Notes: generated by a model not told the origin, from the letters alone. A DNA stretch of 64,000 nt from Actinomycetota bacterium (GCA_020161315.1 JAIUOH010000011.1:1-64000), one strand, 5' to 3'; positions 7,933-17,193 are shown, numbered from the stretch's first letter. Numbers and translations are program-made.

Positions 7933-9825
7933 TCAGCTCTGCTGCGCGTAGAGCTCTGCGTAGGCCCCGTCGAACTCGAGCAATTCGTCGTGCGCGCCCT
8001 GCTCAATGATGCGGCCCGCCGAAACCACGTAGATGCGGTCGGCGTCGACCACGGTCGAGAGCCGGTGCGCAATCGCGATGGTCGTGCGACCGCTGCGGGC
8101 GTCGTCGAGGGCGCGCTGCACGATGCGCTCGTTCACGGTATCGAGCGCACTCGTCGCCTCGTCGAGCACGAGCACCCGCGGGTTCTTCAGCAGCACGCGG
8201 GCAATCGCGATGCGCTGCTTTTCGCCGCCCGAGAGCCGATAGCCCCGCTCCCCCACCACCGTGTCGTAGCCGTGCTCAAACGTCATGATCGTGTCGTGAA
8301 TGTTCGCGAGCTTTGCCGCCTGCTCGATCTGCTGCTGCGTCGCGTCGGGCTGCGCGTAGCGCAGGTTCTCGGCGATGGTCGCGTGAAAGAGGTAGGGCTC
8401 CTGCGTCACCACCCCGATGCGATCCATAAGCGGCTCTTGCCTGAGGCCCCGCACGTCATCGCCCGCGTAGCGCACGCTGCCCTCGCTCGCCTCATAGAGG
8501 CGCGGGATCAGCGAGCCGATCGTGGTCTTGCCCGAACCCGACGCGCCCACGAAGGCGACAAACTCGCCCGGCTCCACGGTGAACGAGACACGATCGAGCG
8601 TCGGCCTCGCGTCTGGTGCGGCATCGGGGTACCTGAAGGTAACGTGGTCGAACTGCACGCGACCCGCACGGCCCTCGGCGTCGGAGGGCAGGGCAGCATC
8701 GGGCGCGTCGACAATCGCCGGGTTCAGATCGAGGTATTCGAAGATGCGCGCAAACAGCGCCTTCGAGGTTTGCAGGTCGAGCGCAACCCGCATGAGCGCC
8801 ATCATCGGAAACAGCAACCGCGCCTGCACTGTGGTGAACGCGACGATCGTGCCCGCGGTGATGCCCGCGTCAAACCCCTGCCCCTGCGCCCTGGCGATCA
8901 ACCACCCAGAGATCAGATAGACAATCGCGGGCACCGCCGACATGAAGATCTGAATCGCCCCGAAGAACAGCTGCCCGCTCATGGCCTGCCGCACCTGCAG
9001 CTCAATCTGGTTGCGATTTTCTGATGCGTAGCGCTCGGTCTCGGCACCCTGCCGTGAGTAGGTCTTCGCGAGCAGCACCCCCGACACAGAAAGCGCCTCT
9101 TGGGTGATCGCGCTCATTTCGCTGAGCGATTCTTGCGTCTCGCCCGCAATGCGCGCCCTGATCTGACCCACCTTGCGCTGGCCCAGCACGAGGATCGGCA
9201 GAAGCACGAGCGCGATGATCGTGAGCTGCCAGCTGAGCAGCAGCATAGCGACGAACGCCGCAATCACGGTGACGGTGTTACCGATGATGCTCGAGACCGT
9301 GTTCGAGAGTACGTTGGCAACGCCGCCTACGTCGTTCTGCAGCCGTGACTGAATCACGCCGGTCTTGGTGCGGGTGAAGAAACCGAGCTCCATCGACTGC
9401 AGGTGCGAGAACAGCTTGACCCGCAGGTCGCCCATGACCTGGTTGCCAACCCTCGCGGTGAAGCGCGTCTGCACAATGCCGAGCACCTGGCTCACAATGA
9501 ACACGAGCAGCATTGCGACAACGAGCCACAGCAGCACGGGCATGTCTGGGGTGCCTGTCTTCGGAAACAGCCCATCGTCAAACACTCGCTGCGTGATGAG
9601 CGGGGGCAGAATGCCGAGTGCCGCCGACACCAGTACGAGCGCGATAATCACGCCGAGCTGCACTCTGTAGGGCTGAAACAGCTCGGCAATGCGCGCGCCG
9701 AGGCGTTCGATCTGCGGTGCCTCTTTGTTCAGGGCGCGCTGCTTCTCGAAGTCGCCGCCAGAGACGCGGCCACCACGGCCGCCACCCCCACCGCCGCCTC
9801 CGCGTGCGCCCTGTGCAATGCTCAT
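7933..9825 (-). CDS. ABC exporter, fused permease and ATPase
   Basis: This is a half-transporter of the B-type exporter family (LmrA/BmrA-like), expected to dimerise in the cytoplasmic membrane and export lipids, drugs or peptides. A glycine/arginine-rich N-terminus (about residues 5-25) precedes six transmembrane helices (residues about 55-350). The nucleotide-binding domain has Walker A GASGSGKTT, signature LSGGEKQR, Walker B VLVLDEAT and the H-loop IAIAHRLS. I use ATG 9823-9825 (about 630 aa); a TTG 10 codons upstream is an alternative. No dedicated partner gene is adjacent, consistent with a homodimer. The substrate is unknown. Confidence 0.92.
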   Translation of the reverse strand: MSIAQGARGGGGGGGGRGGRVSGGDFEKQRALNKEAPQIERLGARIAELFQPYRVQLGVIIALVLVSAALGILPPLITQRVFDDGLFPKTGTPDMPVLLWLVVAMLLVFIVSQVLGIVQTRFTARVGNQVMGDLRVKLFSHLQSMELGFFTRTKTGVIQSRLQNDVGGVANVLSNTVSSIIGNTVTVIAAFVAMLLLSWQLTIIALVLLPILVLGQRKVGQIRARIAGETQESLSEMSAITQEALSVSGVLLAKTYSRQGAETERYASENRNQIELQVRQAMSGQLFFGAIQIFMSAVPAIVYLISGWLIARAQGQGFDAGITAGTIVAFTTVQARLLFPMMALMRVALDLQTSKALFARIFEYLDLNPAIVDAPDAALPSDAEGRAGRVQFDHVTFRYPDAAPDARPTLDRVSFTVEPGEFVAFVGASGSGKTTIGSLIPRLYEASEGSVRYAGDDVRGLRQEPLMDRIGVVTQEPYLFHATIAENLRYAQPDATQQQIEQAAKLANIHDTIMTFEHGYDTVVGERGYRLSGGEKQRIAIARVLLKNPRVLVLDEATSALDTVNERIVQRALDDARSGRTTIAIAHRLSTVVDADRIYVVSAGRIIEQGAHDELLEFDGAYAELYAQQS

Positions 9826-9929
9826 GCTTCGGAGGTTACTCCGAGCCACCGACAAACGTGGCCTAATCGGGGCACGTTCCGCTTAGGGCGCAGCGGCGGG
9901 CATTCGCCCGTCCGCGATCCTTTTCGAAA

Positions 9930-10724
9930 CTAACGCTGTCGCCAGTAGCCGCAGAACTTCACCTCCGACTTGGGCACGCCAAGCTCGTTGACGAGGTGCT
10001 TGCGGCCACCGCTCGCAAGCTGCTGCTCTCCGACCATAAACGCCTGCAGCCCTTCGCCCGAGGTCGCGACTTGCTTTAGTGCGTCAAGTGCCAGGGCACC
10101 GGGGCGGGTGGCGTCTGGGCGCACGATCCAGTGCTGTCGCACGCCAGCGGGGCCCGGAGCGGGTTGGCGGTCTGCCGCATCGGCAATCTCGATAATCGCA
10201 TCACCCACGGTGTGTGCGGGCAGGTCGCGCAGCACCCCGAGCACCGCCGGCAGAGCGCTCTCTTCGCCCACCAGCAGCACCCTGTCAGCCTCGGTATTGC
10301 GCGTGAAACCACAGCCCTGATCGAGCAACGCGACAGGCGAACCGATTGGCAACGAAGCAGCCCAGTTGCCAGCAAAACCCTCGGTGCCGTGCACGACGAA
10401 GTCGATGTCGAGCTCGCCCTGTTCGGCCCGAAACTCGCGCACCGTGTAGTTGCGAATGACGGGCCTCGTAGCTTTGGGGAGCGACAGGTACTTCAAGTAG
10501 CCGCGCATGTCGAAGCGGTCCGAGAGCCGATCAAAACAGGTGTCTTCGGCGATCGGCAGTGCGAGACGAAACCACTGGTCAAAACCGAGGTGACGCCAGC
10601 TTCTTAGCCCCTCACCGCCAAGCGTGACGCGCACGAAGTGGGGCGAGATCTTTTGCGCCCGCTCAACCTCTGCGTGAACGAGACCCGTCGTCGCGTGGTC
10701 AACAGCGATGTTTGACGCGACCAA
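9930..10724 (-). CDS. siderophore-interacting protein (FAD/NAD(P)H ferric-siderophore reductase)
   Basis: This 264-residue cytoplasmic flavoprotein of the SIP/ViuB family probably reduces imported ferric siderophores. The N-terminal FAD-binding barrel includes FVRVTLGGEGL and NYTVREF. The middle VDFVVHG and GEESALPAVLGVLRDLP form the SIP NAD(P)-binding domain, and it ends with KFCGYWRQ. The start is probably TTG 10722-10724 because AGAGGG lies 5 bases upstream; no ATG fits. No siderophore importer is adjacent. Two palindromes upstream may be its operators, but neither matches the DtxR/IdeR iron box. Confidence 0.9.
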   Translation of the reverse strand: MVASNIAVDHATTGLVHAEVERAQKISPHFVRVTLGGEGLRSWRHLGFDQWFRLALPIAEDTCFDRLSDRFDMRGYLKYLSLPKATRPVIRNYTVREFRAEQGELDIDFVVHGTEGFAGNWAASLPIGSPVALLDQGCGFTRNTEADRVLLVGEESALPAVLGVLRDLPAHTVGDAIIEIADAADRQPAPGPAGVRQHWIVRPDATRPGALALDALKQVATSGEGLQAFMVGEQQLASGGRKHLVNELGVPKSEVKFCGYWRQR

Positions 10725-10737
10725 TTTGCCCTCTGTT

Positions 10738-10790
10738 CTGGTTCGTCAGACCGAACCAGCATCTAGCGTAAGCGCAATCATCTGATGATT
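10738..10790. promoter_or_regulatory. two palindromes upstream of the siderophore-interacting gene
   Basis: CTGGTTCG-N6-CGAACCAG (10738-10759) is a perfect 8-bp-arm palindrome 14 bases before the gene start. AATCATC-T-GATGATT (10776-10790) is a perfect 7-bp-arm palindrome further upstream. Their position suits repressor operators, for example of a TetR-like regulator, but no regulator gene is adjacent. Confidence 0.5.
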
Positions 10791-10862
10791 CAAGAGTGGG
10801 TGGAGAGGGCGAGCTTAAGCGGGTGCGGGTATGCCTTCGTGCGGGGGTGCGAGTTGAGTGGC

Positions 10863-12392
10863 TCAGCCCTCGGTCGAGACCGCCCCCGTGCGCGCGGGCC
10901 GCCGCACAAAGAACACCGCCACGATCGCGCCCACAAGAATCACGCCCATCGGCATCAGAATCGACTGACCCATCGCGGTCGCGAAGCCCTCGCGCAGCGG
11001 CTCAGGCAGCGCACCCATCGCACCAGAACCAGAGCCAGAAGCAAACCCTCCGGCCGACGAAGCTGCCTCACCAAACTGAGCAGTGAGTGTGGCCTGCATC
11101 ATCACGGCCATCGCAGCCGAGCCGAGCACGGCGCCTACCTGGCGGCTGGTGTTGTAGACGCCCGATCCCGCGCCGGCAAGACGTGGTGCGAGCGCAAACG
11201 TTGTGATCGACGCGAGCGGACCCCACATAAACGCGTTGCCGAGCCCGAGCACGGCGCTCGGCACGAGCAGCAACCAGATCGGCGTGTCGGGCGAGGACAT
11301 CATGAAGTAGAGCAGCATGCCCGCGGCGACCCCGAGCAGACCAATGATCGGCAGGCGGCGCGGCTCGTGCCGGTCAATCAGCAAGCCGACCGGCCGCGCA
11401 AGCGCGATCGAGAGCACGGCCATCGGCACCATCATGAGCGCCGACTGCGTAGGCGTCAGCCCCTTCACCAGCTGCAGGTAGAACATCAGCGGCAAGCTCA
11501 TGCTCGTCACCGAGAAGCCAACGGTAATAATGACGAGCGTGCCGACCGAGAAATTGCGGTCGCGAAAGATCTCAAGCGGAATCAGTGGCTCGCCCCGCTG
11601 CACGCGCTGCCACACGAAGAACAGCCCAAGCACGAGCGCACCCGCCGCGATCAGCATCCAGACCGTGACCGGCCCCCAGATTGCACCCCAGTCGTAGCTC
11701 TCGCCCTCTTGAATGCCGAACACCAGCAAGAACATGCCGACGGCGCTGAGCGCCACACCGAGCCAGTCGAAGCGATGCGCGTTGGTCGGCAGCACCGGCA
11801 CGTTGCGCAGCGTCAGCGCGAACGCCACCACGCCAACGGGAATATTGATGAAGAAGATCCACTCCCAGCCGAGCGAGTCGAGCAAGAATCCACCGAGGAT
11901 CGGCCCAATCAGCGTCGCCGCCCCTGCCGTCACGCCCCAGATCGCCATGGCCGATCCTCGCTCTCTGGGAGCAAAAATGCGCGTAATGACGGCCATCGTC
12001 TGCGGGGTCATCATCGACGCGCCGAGCCCCTGAAACACGCGAGCCGCGATGAGCGTTTCGATGTTTGGCGAAAGGCCGCATGCGAGCGACGACAGTGTGA
12101 ACGTCGCGAGCCCGATGAGGTAGATGCGGCGCGGGCCGAAGCGATCGCCGAGGCGGCCGGTGATGAGCAGCGGCACGGCGTAGGCGAGCAGGTACGCGCT
12201 CGTGGCCCACAGCGTCGCGGTCATGGTGGTGTCGAGCGCGCCCATGATCGAGGGGTTTGCGACTGACACGATCGTGGTGTCGACCAGGATCATGAAGAAG
12301 CCGAGCACGAGCGTCCAGAGCGCCGCCCACGGGTTGATCTGCGGGGTCTTCTGGGGCTCGGGTGCGGGTGCTGCTGCGTCTGGGGTACTCAC
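10863..12392 (-). CDS. DHA2-family (EmrB/QacA-type) MFS exporter
   Basis: This 509-residue major-facilitator protein has 14 predicted transmembrane helices and is expected to export drugs by proton antiport. The DHA2 signatures are visible: LVDTTIVSVANPSIM in helix 1, LGDRFGPRRIYLIG in the 2-3 loop and IFFINIPVGVVAFAL in helix 6. The N-terminus is a proline/alanine-rich cytosolic tail. It lies 72 bases downstream of a LysR gene on the same strand and may be cotranscribed or independent. The substrate cannot be read from sequence. Confidence 0.92.
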   Translation of the reverse strand: MSTPDAAAPAPEPQKTPQINPWAALWTLVLGFFMILVDTTIVSVANPSIMGALDTTMTATLWATSAYLLAYAVPLLITGRLGDRFGPRRIYLIGLATFTLSSLACGLSPNIETLIAARVFQGLGASMMTPQTMAVITRIFAPRERGSAMAIWGVTAGAATLIGPILGGFLLDSLGWEWIFFINIPVGVVAFALTLRNVPVLPTNAHRFDWLGVALSAVGMFLLVFGIQEGESYDWGAIWGPVTVWMLIAAGALVLGLFFVWQRVQRGEPLIPLEIFRDRNFSVGTLVIITVGFSVTSMSLPLMFYLQLVKGLTPTQSALMMVPMAVLSIALARPVGLLIDRHEPRRLPIIGLLGVAAGMLLYFMMSSPDTPIWLLLVPSAVLGLGNAFMWGPLASITTFALAPRLAGAGSGVYNTSRQVGAVLGSAAMAVMMQATLTAQFGEAASSAGGFASGSGSGAMGALPEPLREGFATAMGQSILMPMGVILVGAIVAVFFVRRPARTGAVSTEG

Positions 12393-12464
12393 CAGGCAAG
12401 CTTACGCGCCTTGGTGCGGGCTGGTGCGGGCGGGCCCACTCGCCAGGCTGAAGGCTCCGCACGC

Positions 12465-13367
12465 TCACACCCGCGCGAGTTCGACCTGCGACATGGTGCG
12501 CCGCGTGCTCGCAGCCTCGATCAGCGGCCCGACGGCCGGGTGATGCTCGCGGTTCGACGGACCGGCCAGCACGAGCCGCCGCGCCTGGCGCTCGACGAGC
12601 GGCAGCATGGTAAGCCCGCGCGGCAGCAGGCCCCGCCCAAGCGACGGCACAATCGACACTCCGAAGCCCTGCTTCACCATCGCGAACAGCGTGCTCATTT
12701 CGCGCACCCGGTGCCGCACGTTGAAGTCGATGCCCGCAGATTCGTGCAGTCTTTGCACGTGCGATTCGCAGCCTCCGGTTGACACGATCAGCCCGTCGAT
12801 TGCGAGTTCTTCGAGCGGGATCGCGTCACCCCCTGCGAACGGATGGTCGTCGCGCACCACCGCCGCGAACTCATCAATGTCGACGATCTTCGACCCGCCA
12901 GGCAAATCGGGCAAGAACGTCGGCTCGACCAGAATCGCCACGTCAACGAGCCCGCCCTCGAGCCACTCGGGAATCTCGTCGTCGTCGCCCTCATAGACCT
13001 CGATGCGCACCCCTGGCAGCGCGATCGCCCACTCCTCGAGCAGCGACGGCATGAGCCCCTGACACACGGTGGGCACGGTTCCGAGCCGCACGACCCCCTG
13101 CAGGGATTCATCGCCGCGCGCCGCCGACTCGAGCGCATCGATCGCGGCGGCGGCAGAGCGCGCGTGGGCGAGCACGCGATGCCCGAGCGGGGTCGGGGTC
13201 AGCGGGGTTTCGCGCATCACGAGTGCACCGCCCAGCTCGCGCTCCATGCTCGCGAGGGCGTGCGAGACGGCAGACTGACTCACACCAAGATCAGAAGCCG
13301 CAAGGGTGAACGATCCTCGGTCAATGACCGCAACGAGCGCTCGCAATTGCTGCACCGTAAGACTCAT
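12465..13367 (-). CDS. LysR-type transcriptional regulator
   Basis: This 300-residue regulator has an N-terminal winged helix-turn-helix (MSLTVQQLRALVAVIDRGSF, then DLGVSQSAVSHALASMEREL) and a periplasmic-binding-like effector domain from about residue 90. ATG 13365-13367 has a strong ribosome site (AGGAGGG). It is divergent from the EamA exporter gene across 70 bases, the classic arrangement in which a LysR protein controls the divergent gene. The effector is unknown; an amino acid or drug is plausible given the exporter. Confidence 0.95.
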   Translation of the reverse strand: MSLTVQQLRALVAVIDRGSFTLAASDLGVSQSAVSHALASMERELGGALVMRETPLTPTPLGHRVLAHARSAAAAIDALESAARGDESLQGVVRLGTVPTVCQGLMPSLLEEWAIALPGVRIEVYEGDDDEIPEWLEGGLVDVAILVEPTFLPDLPGGSKIVDIDEFAAVVRDDHPFAGGDAIPLEELAIDGLIVSTGGCESHVQRLHESAGIDFNVRHRVREMSTLFAMVKQGFGVSIVPSLGRGLLPRGLTMLPLVERQARRLVLAGPSNREHHPAVGPLIEAASTRRTMSQVELARV

Positions 13368-13376
13368 GAGCCCTCC

Positions 13377-13411
13377 TCATGCTGACATGAAGCATATCTG
13401 TTTGCCTCATG
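13377..13411. promoter_or_regulatory. LysR-type operator candidate in divergent intergenic region
   Basis: TCATGCTGACATGA (13377-13390) is a TCATG/CATGA palindrome, and a further TCATG lies at 13407-13411. They fall in the 70-base gap between lysR and the EamA gene. The site overlaps the LysR leader, so autoregulation is plausible. Confidence 0.45.
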
Positions 13412-13437
13412 TACCGATGCTCCCTAACCTAATCTTC

Positions 13438-14364
13438 ATGACTACGACGCGCAAGATCTCTGGTGTGACCCTCGCCTACATCGCGCTGGCGTTCGTATGG
13501 GGCTCAAGTTTTCTCTTCATGAAGATCGGCCTTGAGGGCCTGTCGGCAGGCCAGGTCGCGCTCGGCCGCATCGCCCTCGGCGCGCTGGCCCTCGTTGCGA
13601 TCATGGTGTTTACGCGCCGCAAGTGGCCGCGCGAACCGCGAGTCTGGCTACACCTTGCCGTCGTCGGTGCCGCGATGTGCACCGTGCCGTTCACTCTCTT
13701 CGCGTGGGCCGAGACCATGATTCCGAGCACCGTCGCGAGCATCGTCAACGCCTCGACCCCGATCATGACGCTGCTACTCACGCCTCTGCTGCTGCCGACC
13801 GAGAAGCTCTCGAGAACGCAGCGCTTTGGCCTCTTCATCGGCATCATCGGCGTAATCGTGCTCGTGGGCCCGTGGCGCATGATCATGAGCGGTGATTCGG
13901 TGTCGCTGCCGGGCATGCTCGCTGCCCTCGGCGCGACCGTTTGCTACGGCTTCGGCGGCCTCTACATGCGCCGCTTTCTCGCGGGAGTCGGCTACGACTC
14001 CATCACTATCGCGGCCGTGCAGATGATCACAGCAACGGGCCTCTCCCTGCTCATCGCGCCGCTCGTCTCGCTCGGCCCCGTTACGCTCACCACGCCCGTG
14101 GTGCTCGCGATGCTGACCCTCGGCATTCTCGGCAGCGGCATCGCGTACATCTGGTTCACCATGACCGTGCGCGCCTGGGGTGCCGCACGCGCCTCGACAG
14201 TTACCTATCTCACCCCGGTCGTCGGGGTCACCTTCGGCGCCCTATTCTTGGGCGAGGGCGTGCACTGGAACGAGCCCGTCGGTGGCCTCATCGTGATTCT
14301 CGGCATCGTTGCGAGCCAGGGGCTGCTCGAGCGGTTCAGGCGGCCGGCGGTCGCGGTTCAGTAG
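13438..14364 (+). CDS. EamA/DMT-family exporter
   Basis: This 308-residue membrane protein has ten predicted helices in two EamA repeats (about residues 10-140 and 155-295), typical of RhtA/YdcZ-like metabolite exporters. Helix 1 reads ALAFVWGSSFLFMKIGLEG, and the second repeat has GSGIAYIWF and LTPVVGVTFGALFLGE, conserved in the family. I choose ATG 13438 because the upstream extension runs into the lysR gene and is not EamA-like. Expression is probably controlled by the divergent LysR regulator. Confidence 0.92.
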   Translation: MTTTRKISGVTLAYIALAFVWGSSFLFMKIGLEGLSAGQVALGRIALGALALVAIMVFTRRKWPREPRVWLHLAVVGAAMCTVPFTLFAWAETMIPSTVASIVNASTPIMTLLLTPLLLPTEKLSRTQRFGLFIGIIGVIVLVGPWRMIMSGDSVSLPGMLAALGATVCYGFGGLYMRRFLAGVGYDSITIAAVQMITATGLSLLIAPLVSLGPVTLTTPVVLAMLTLGILGSGIAYIWFTMTVRAWGAARASTVTYLTPVVGVTFGALFLGEGVHWNEPVGGLIVILGIVASQGLLERFRRPAVAVQ

Positions 14365-14443
14365 GCCGCGGGCAGCCGCGATCCTTTTCGAAGAGGATCA
14401 CCCGGCGCACGAACGCCGCCAGTGCCCGTGGTACGTTCGGCGT

Positions 14444-15649
14444 ATGGGTCGTTCTGTGAGCAGAACCCCCGTCGCATCGGCCGCGCTCGTGCCCATCGGC
14501 GCGGGTGTGGTGGCAAGCCTCGTGGGCTTCACCGCTGCGTTCACCGTGGTGCTCGCGGGTCTGCAGGCCGTCGGCGCATCGCAGGCGCAGGCCGCCTCTG
14601 GCTTGCTCGCCGCAACCGTCACGATGGGCGCCGCGTCGGTGCTGCTGTCGTGGCGTTACCGCATGCCCATCACCTCGGCCTGGTCGACGCCGGGCGCCGC
14701 GCTGCTCATGAGCATGAGCGCCGCGGCTGGCGGCTGGCCTGCCGCAATCGGCGCATTCGTCACCTGCGGCGTACTGCTCACACTGACCGGACTGTGGCCG
14801 GGACTCGCGCGGCTGGTGCAGCGCATTCCCGCACCGATCGCGCAGGCGATGCTCGCCGGAATTCTGCTGCCGCTCTGCGTCGCGCCCGTCGGGGCACTCG
14901 TTATCGAACCGCTCGCGGTCGCACCGATTCTCGCGACCTGGCTCGTGCTCACCTGGCTGCGCCCGAAGTGGGCGGTGCCCGCGGCGCTCGCGGTTGGCCT
15001 CATTGTAATCGTGATCTGGCTCGTGCAATCGGGCACGCCGCTGCCGCCCGGCGCGTTCGTGCCCCGCGCCGAGTGGACCACCCCGACGTTCTCGCTGCAG
15101 GCGCTCACCGGCATCGCACTGCCCCTCTACATCGTCACGATGGCGTCGCAGAACATTCCCGGCGTCGCGGTGATGGCGAGTTTCGGCTACCCCGTGCCTT
15201 GGCAGCCGGCGCTCACGGTGACGGGCATCGGATCGATTATCGGCGCACCGTTTGGTGGCCACGCGATCAACCTCGCCGCGATCAGTGCTGCCCTCGCGGC
15301 CGGCCCCGAGGCTGGCCCGAAAGATAGACGTTGGATCGCCGGCGTCACCGCCGGCTTCGGCTACCTCACCCTCGGCCTGCTGAGCGGGGGTCTCGCGACT
15401 GCCGTGCTTGCCGCGCCCGTGCAGATCGTACAGACGATTGCTGGCGTCGCCCTCGTGGCGGCGTTCGCATCGGCGTGCGCGGGTGCGATGCAAGACGAGT
15501 CACTGCGCATTCCCGCGGCAGTCACCCTGCTCGTCGCGGCATCGGGCGTGAGCGCTGCCGGCCTGAGCTCGGCCTTCTGGGCGCTCGTCGCTGGTGTGCT
15601 CGTGGCGGCCGCTCTGAAGCGGCGTCCGGCGACCAACCCGCGAACGTAG
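14444..15649 (+). CDS. benE: BenE-family transporter (benzoate/H+ symporter type)
   Basis: This 401-residue integral membrane protein of the BenE family is expected to move aromatic acids or related compounds with protons. It has about 12 helices. Family features include ITSAWSTPGAALL near residue 75, LTGIALPLYIVTMASQNIPG in the middle and GAPFGGHAINLAAISAA after it. ATG 14444 is chosen because upstream residues overlap the EamA gene and are not family-like. No aromatic-degradation gene is adjacent, so the substrate is uncertain. Confidence 0.88.
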   Translation: MGRSVSRTPVASAALVPIGAGVVASLVGFTAAFTVVLAGLQAVGASQAQAASGLLAATVTMGAASVLLSWRYRMPITSAWSTPGAALLMSMSAAAGGWPAAIGAFVTCGVLLTLTGLWPGLARLVQRIPAPIAQAMLAGILLPLCVAPVGALVIEPLAVAPILATWLVLTWLRPKWAVPAALAVGLIVIVIWLVQSGTPLPPGAFVPRAEWTTPTFSLQALTGIALPLYIVTMASQNIPGVAVMASFGYPVPWQPALTVTGIGSIIGAPFGGHAINLAAISAALAAGPEAGPKDRRWIAGVTAGFGYLTLGLLSGGLATAVLAAPVQIVQTIAGVALVAAFASACAGAMQDESLRIPAAVTLLVAASGVSAAGLSSAFWALVAGVLVAAALKRRPATNPRT

Positions 15650-15706
15650 CGGGCAGATTGCGCACCGGGCTGCCGCGCGACCCCTCACCCCGCCATACTG
15701 AAGCTC

Positions 15707-17086
15707 ATGGCATTCCCCGATACCCAAGTTGCTGCCGCCCCGAGCCCTGCGCGCCCACGCGTGCGCTACATCGGCGTCGACCTCGCCCGCTTCATCGCGA
15801 TCGCGGGCATGATGGCGGCGCACCTGCTTGCACCGTTGGCATCGTTCCCCGGTGTCAGTGACGCAGATCGCGAGCTCGCAAGCGGTGCGGGCCTCATCTC
15901 GAACGGTGCGCCGGCCGCATTGTTTGCCGTGCTCGGTGGCGTCAGCATCGTCTTCGCGACGCGCAAACAGCTGAGCAGTGGGCTGACCGGCAAGGCAATG
16001 CTCTCGGTCGTTGTGCGCGGCGCCGTGCTCATCGTGCTCGGCGTGCTGCTCGGGTTTGTCGACAACAACATCATCGTGATTTTGGCCTACTACGGTGTCG
16101 CGATGATTCTGGTGGCTCCGCTCATCAAGGCGAAGAGCTGGGTGCTGGCGAGCATCGCGGCGGTGCTGGGTCTCGGCTTCGGCTGGCTCAACATCACCCT
16201 GCGCCGCTCGCTCGAGGTGCACATGGAGGGCCCGCACATCAATGTCGGGTTCATCACGAGCGATCCGCTCGGCACCCTGCGCGCCATCTTTGTGACCGGT
16301 GAGTACCCTGCGATCACCTGGGTGACCTACCTGCTCGTCGGCATGCTGATTGGGCGGGCGCTGACCAGCGCGACCGCCCGCGGGGCGCTGGGGCGCGCGG
16401 CCGCGAAGCTAGCACTCATCGGCGGTGCGGTGTTTGTCGTCTCACAGCTCGTTTCGAACTGGCTGCTCGGCAAACTGCTCGACTTCGGCGTGGTTCAGCT
16501 AGACCAGGCGGCGCAGATGTCGCGGGCCGAGGTGCTCGAGGCCGCGCAGACCCAGATCTTGCAGTTCGGGGGCAGCGGCGCTCCCGTCTCACCGCACATC
16601 GTGTCGCAACTGATCGCGGCGCCGCACTCGGGCTCGATCATGGATCTCGCGCGCACGATCGCGCTGTCGGCACTTGTGATTGGACTGCTCGTGTGGCTGT
16701 GCGACAGGGAGCGGCCGCGGCTTTCGGGTGCTGTAGCGGCGGCCGATGCCAGCCAGCCCGGCACGGCTAGCCTTGCTGGCTCGGCCACCCAGCCCAGCAT
16801 CGGCGCCCGCCTGCTCGACGTCGTGCGCGCGGCCGGCGCCGCACCCCTCACCATCTACACGACGCACATCGTCGTGTCGGGCATCATTCAGGGCACGTTC
16901 TTCCGAGCCGCTGAGCGGGCAGGCGCCCTGCCCGAGACAGGCATTCCATGGTGGGTCATGGGGCCTTGGGCTCTCGTCGCTCAGCTGGTCGGCGTGCTCG
17001 TGATTGGCGCGATCCTCTCGCTCACAAAGCGCCGCGGCCCACTCGAGGCGCTGCTTTCGAAGATCGTCGGCGCTGTGGTGCGGTAG
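15707..17086 (+). CDS. DUF418/HGSNAT-like polytopic membrane protein
   Basis: This 459-residue membrane protein has about 10-11 helices. The N-terminus RYIGVDLARFIAIAGMMAAH resembles the catalytic-domain start of heparan-alpha-glucosaminide N-acetyltransferase-like and DUF418 (YeiB) proteins. The C-terminus contains APLTIYTTHIVVSGI, typical of DUF418. Such proteins are proposed acyl transferases or transporters; no activity is established. A hairpin with T5 downstream (17165-17193) may end its transcript. Confidence 0.8.
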   Translation: MAFPDTQVAAAPSPARPRVRYIGVDLARFIAIAGMMAAHLLAPLASFPGVSDADRELASGAGLISNGAPAALFAVLGGVSIVFATRKQLSSGLTGKAMLSVVVRGAVLIVLGVLLGFVDNNIIVILAYYGVAMILVAPLIKAKSWVLASIAAVLGLGFGWLNITLRRSLEVHMEGPHINVGFITSDPLGTLRAIFVTGEYPAITWVTYLLVGMLIGRALTSATARGALGRAAAKLALIGGAVFVVSQLVSNWLLGKLLDFGVVQLDQAAQMSRAEVLEAAQTQILQFGGSGAPVSPHIVSQLIAAPHSGSIMDLARTIALSALVIGLLVWLCDRERPRLSGAVAAADASQPGTASLAGSATQPSIGARLLDVVRAAGAAPLTIYTTHIVVSGIIQGTFFRAAERAGALPETGIPWWVMGPWALVAQLVGVLVIGAILSLTKRRGPLEALLSKIVGAVVR

Positions 17087-17126
17087 GGCTTCTGCTCGAG
17101 AGAAGAACCCGGTTCACGGGCGTGAT

Positions 17127-17155
17127 TTGGATCACACGGTTGTCTGACGTAGGCT
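17127..17155 (+). promoter_or_regulatory. promoter candidate for the toxin-like operon
   Basis: TTGGAT (17127-17132) and TAGGCT (17150-17155) are separated by 17 bases and lie about 75-100 bases upstream of the 17229 gene. A start near 17162 would place the hairpin at 17165-17193 in the 5' leader. Confidence 0.4.
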
Positions 17156-17164
17156 GACTCGCGG

Positions 17165-17193
17165 GGAGAAACCGGGATCGGTTTCTCCTTTTT
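17165..17193 (+). terminator. hairpin plus T5: terminator or leader attenuator
   Basis: A perfect 9-bp stem GGAGAAACC/GGTTTCTCC with a 6-base loop is followed by TTTTT. It can end the DUF418-like gene's transcript. It also lies just downstream of a promoter-like pair, so it could attenuate the operon that starts at 17229. Confidence 0.85.
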
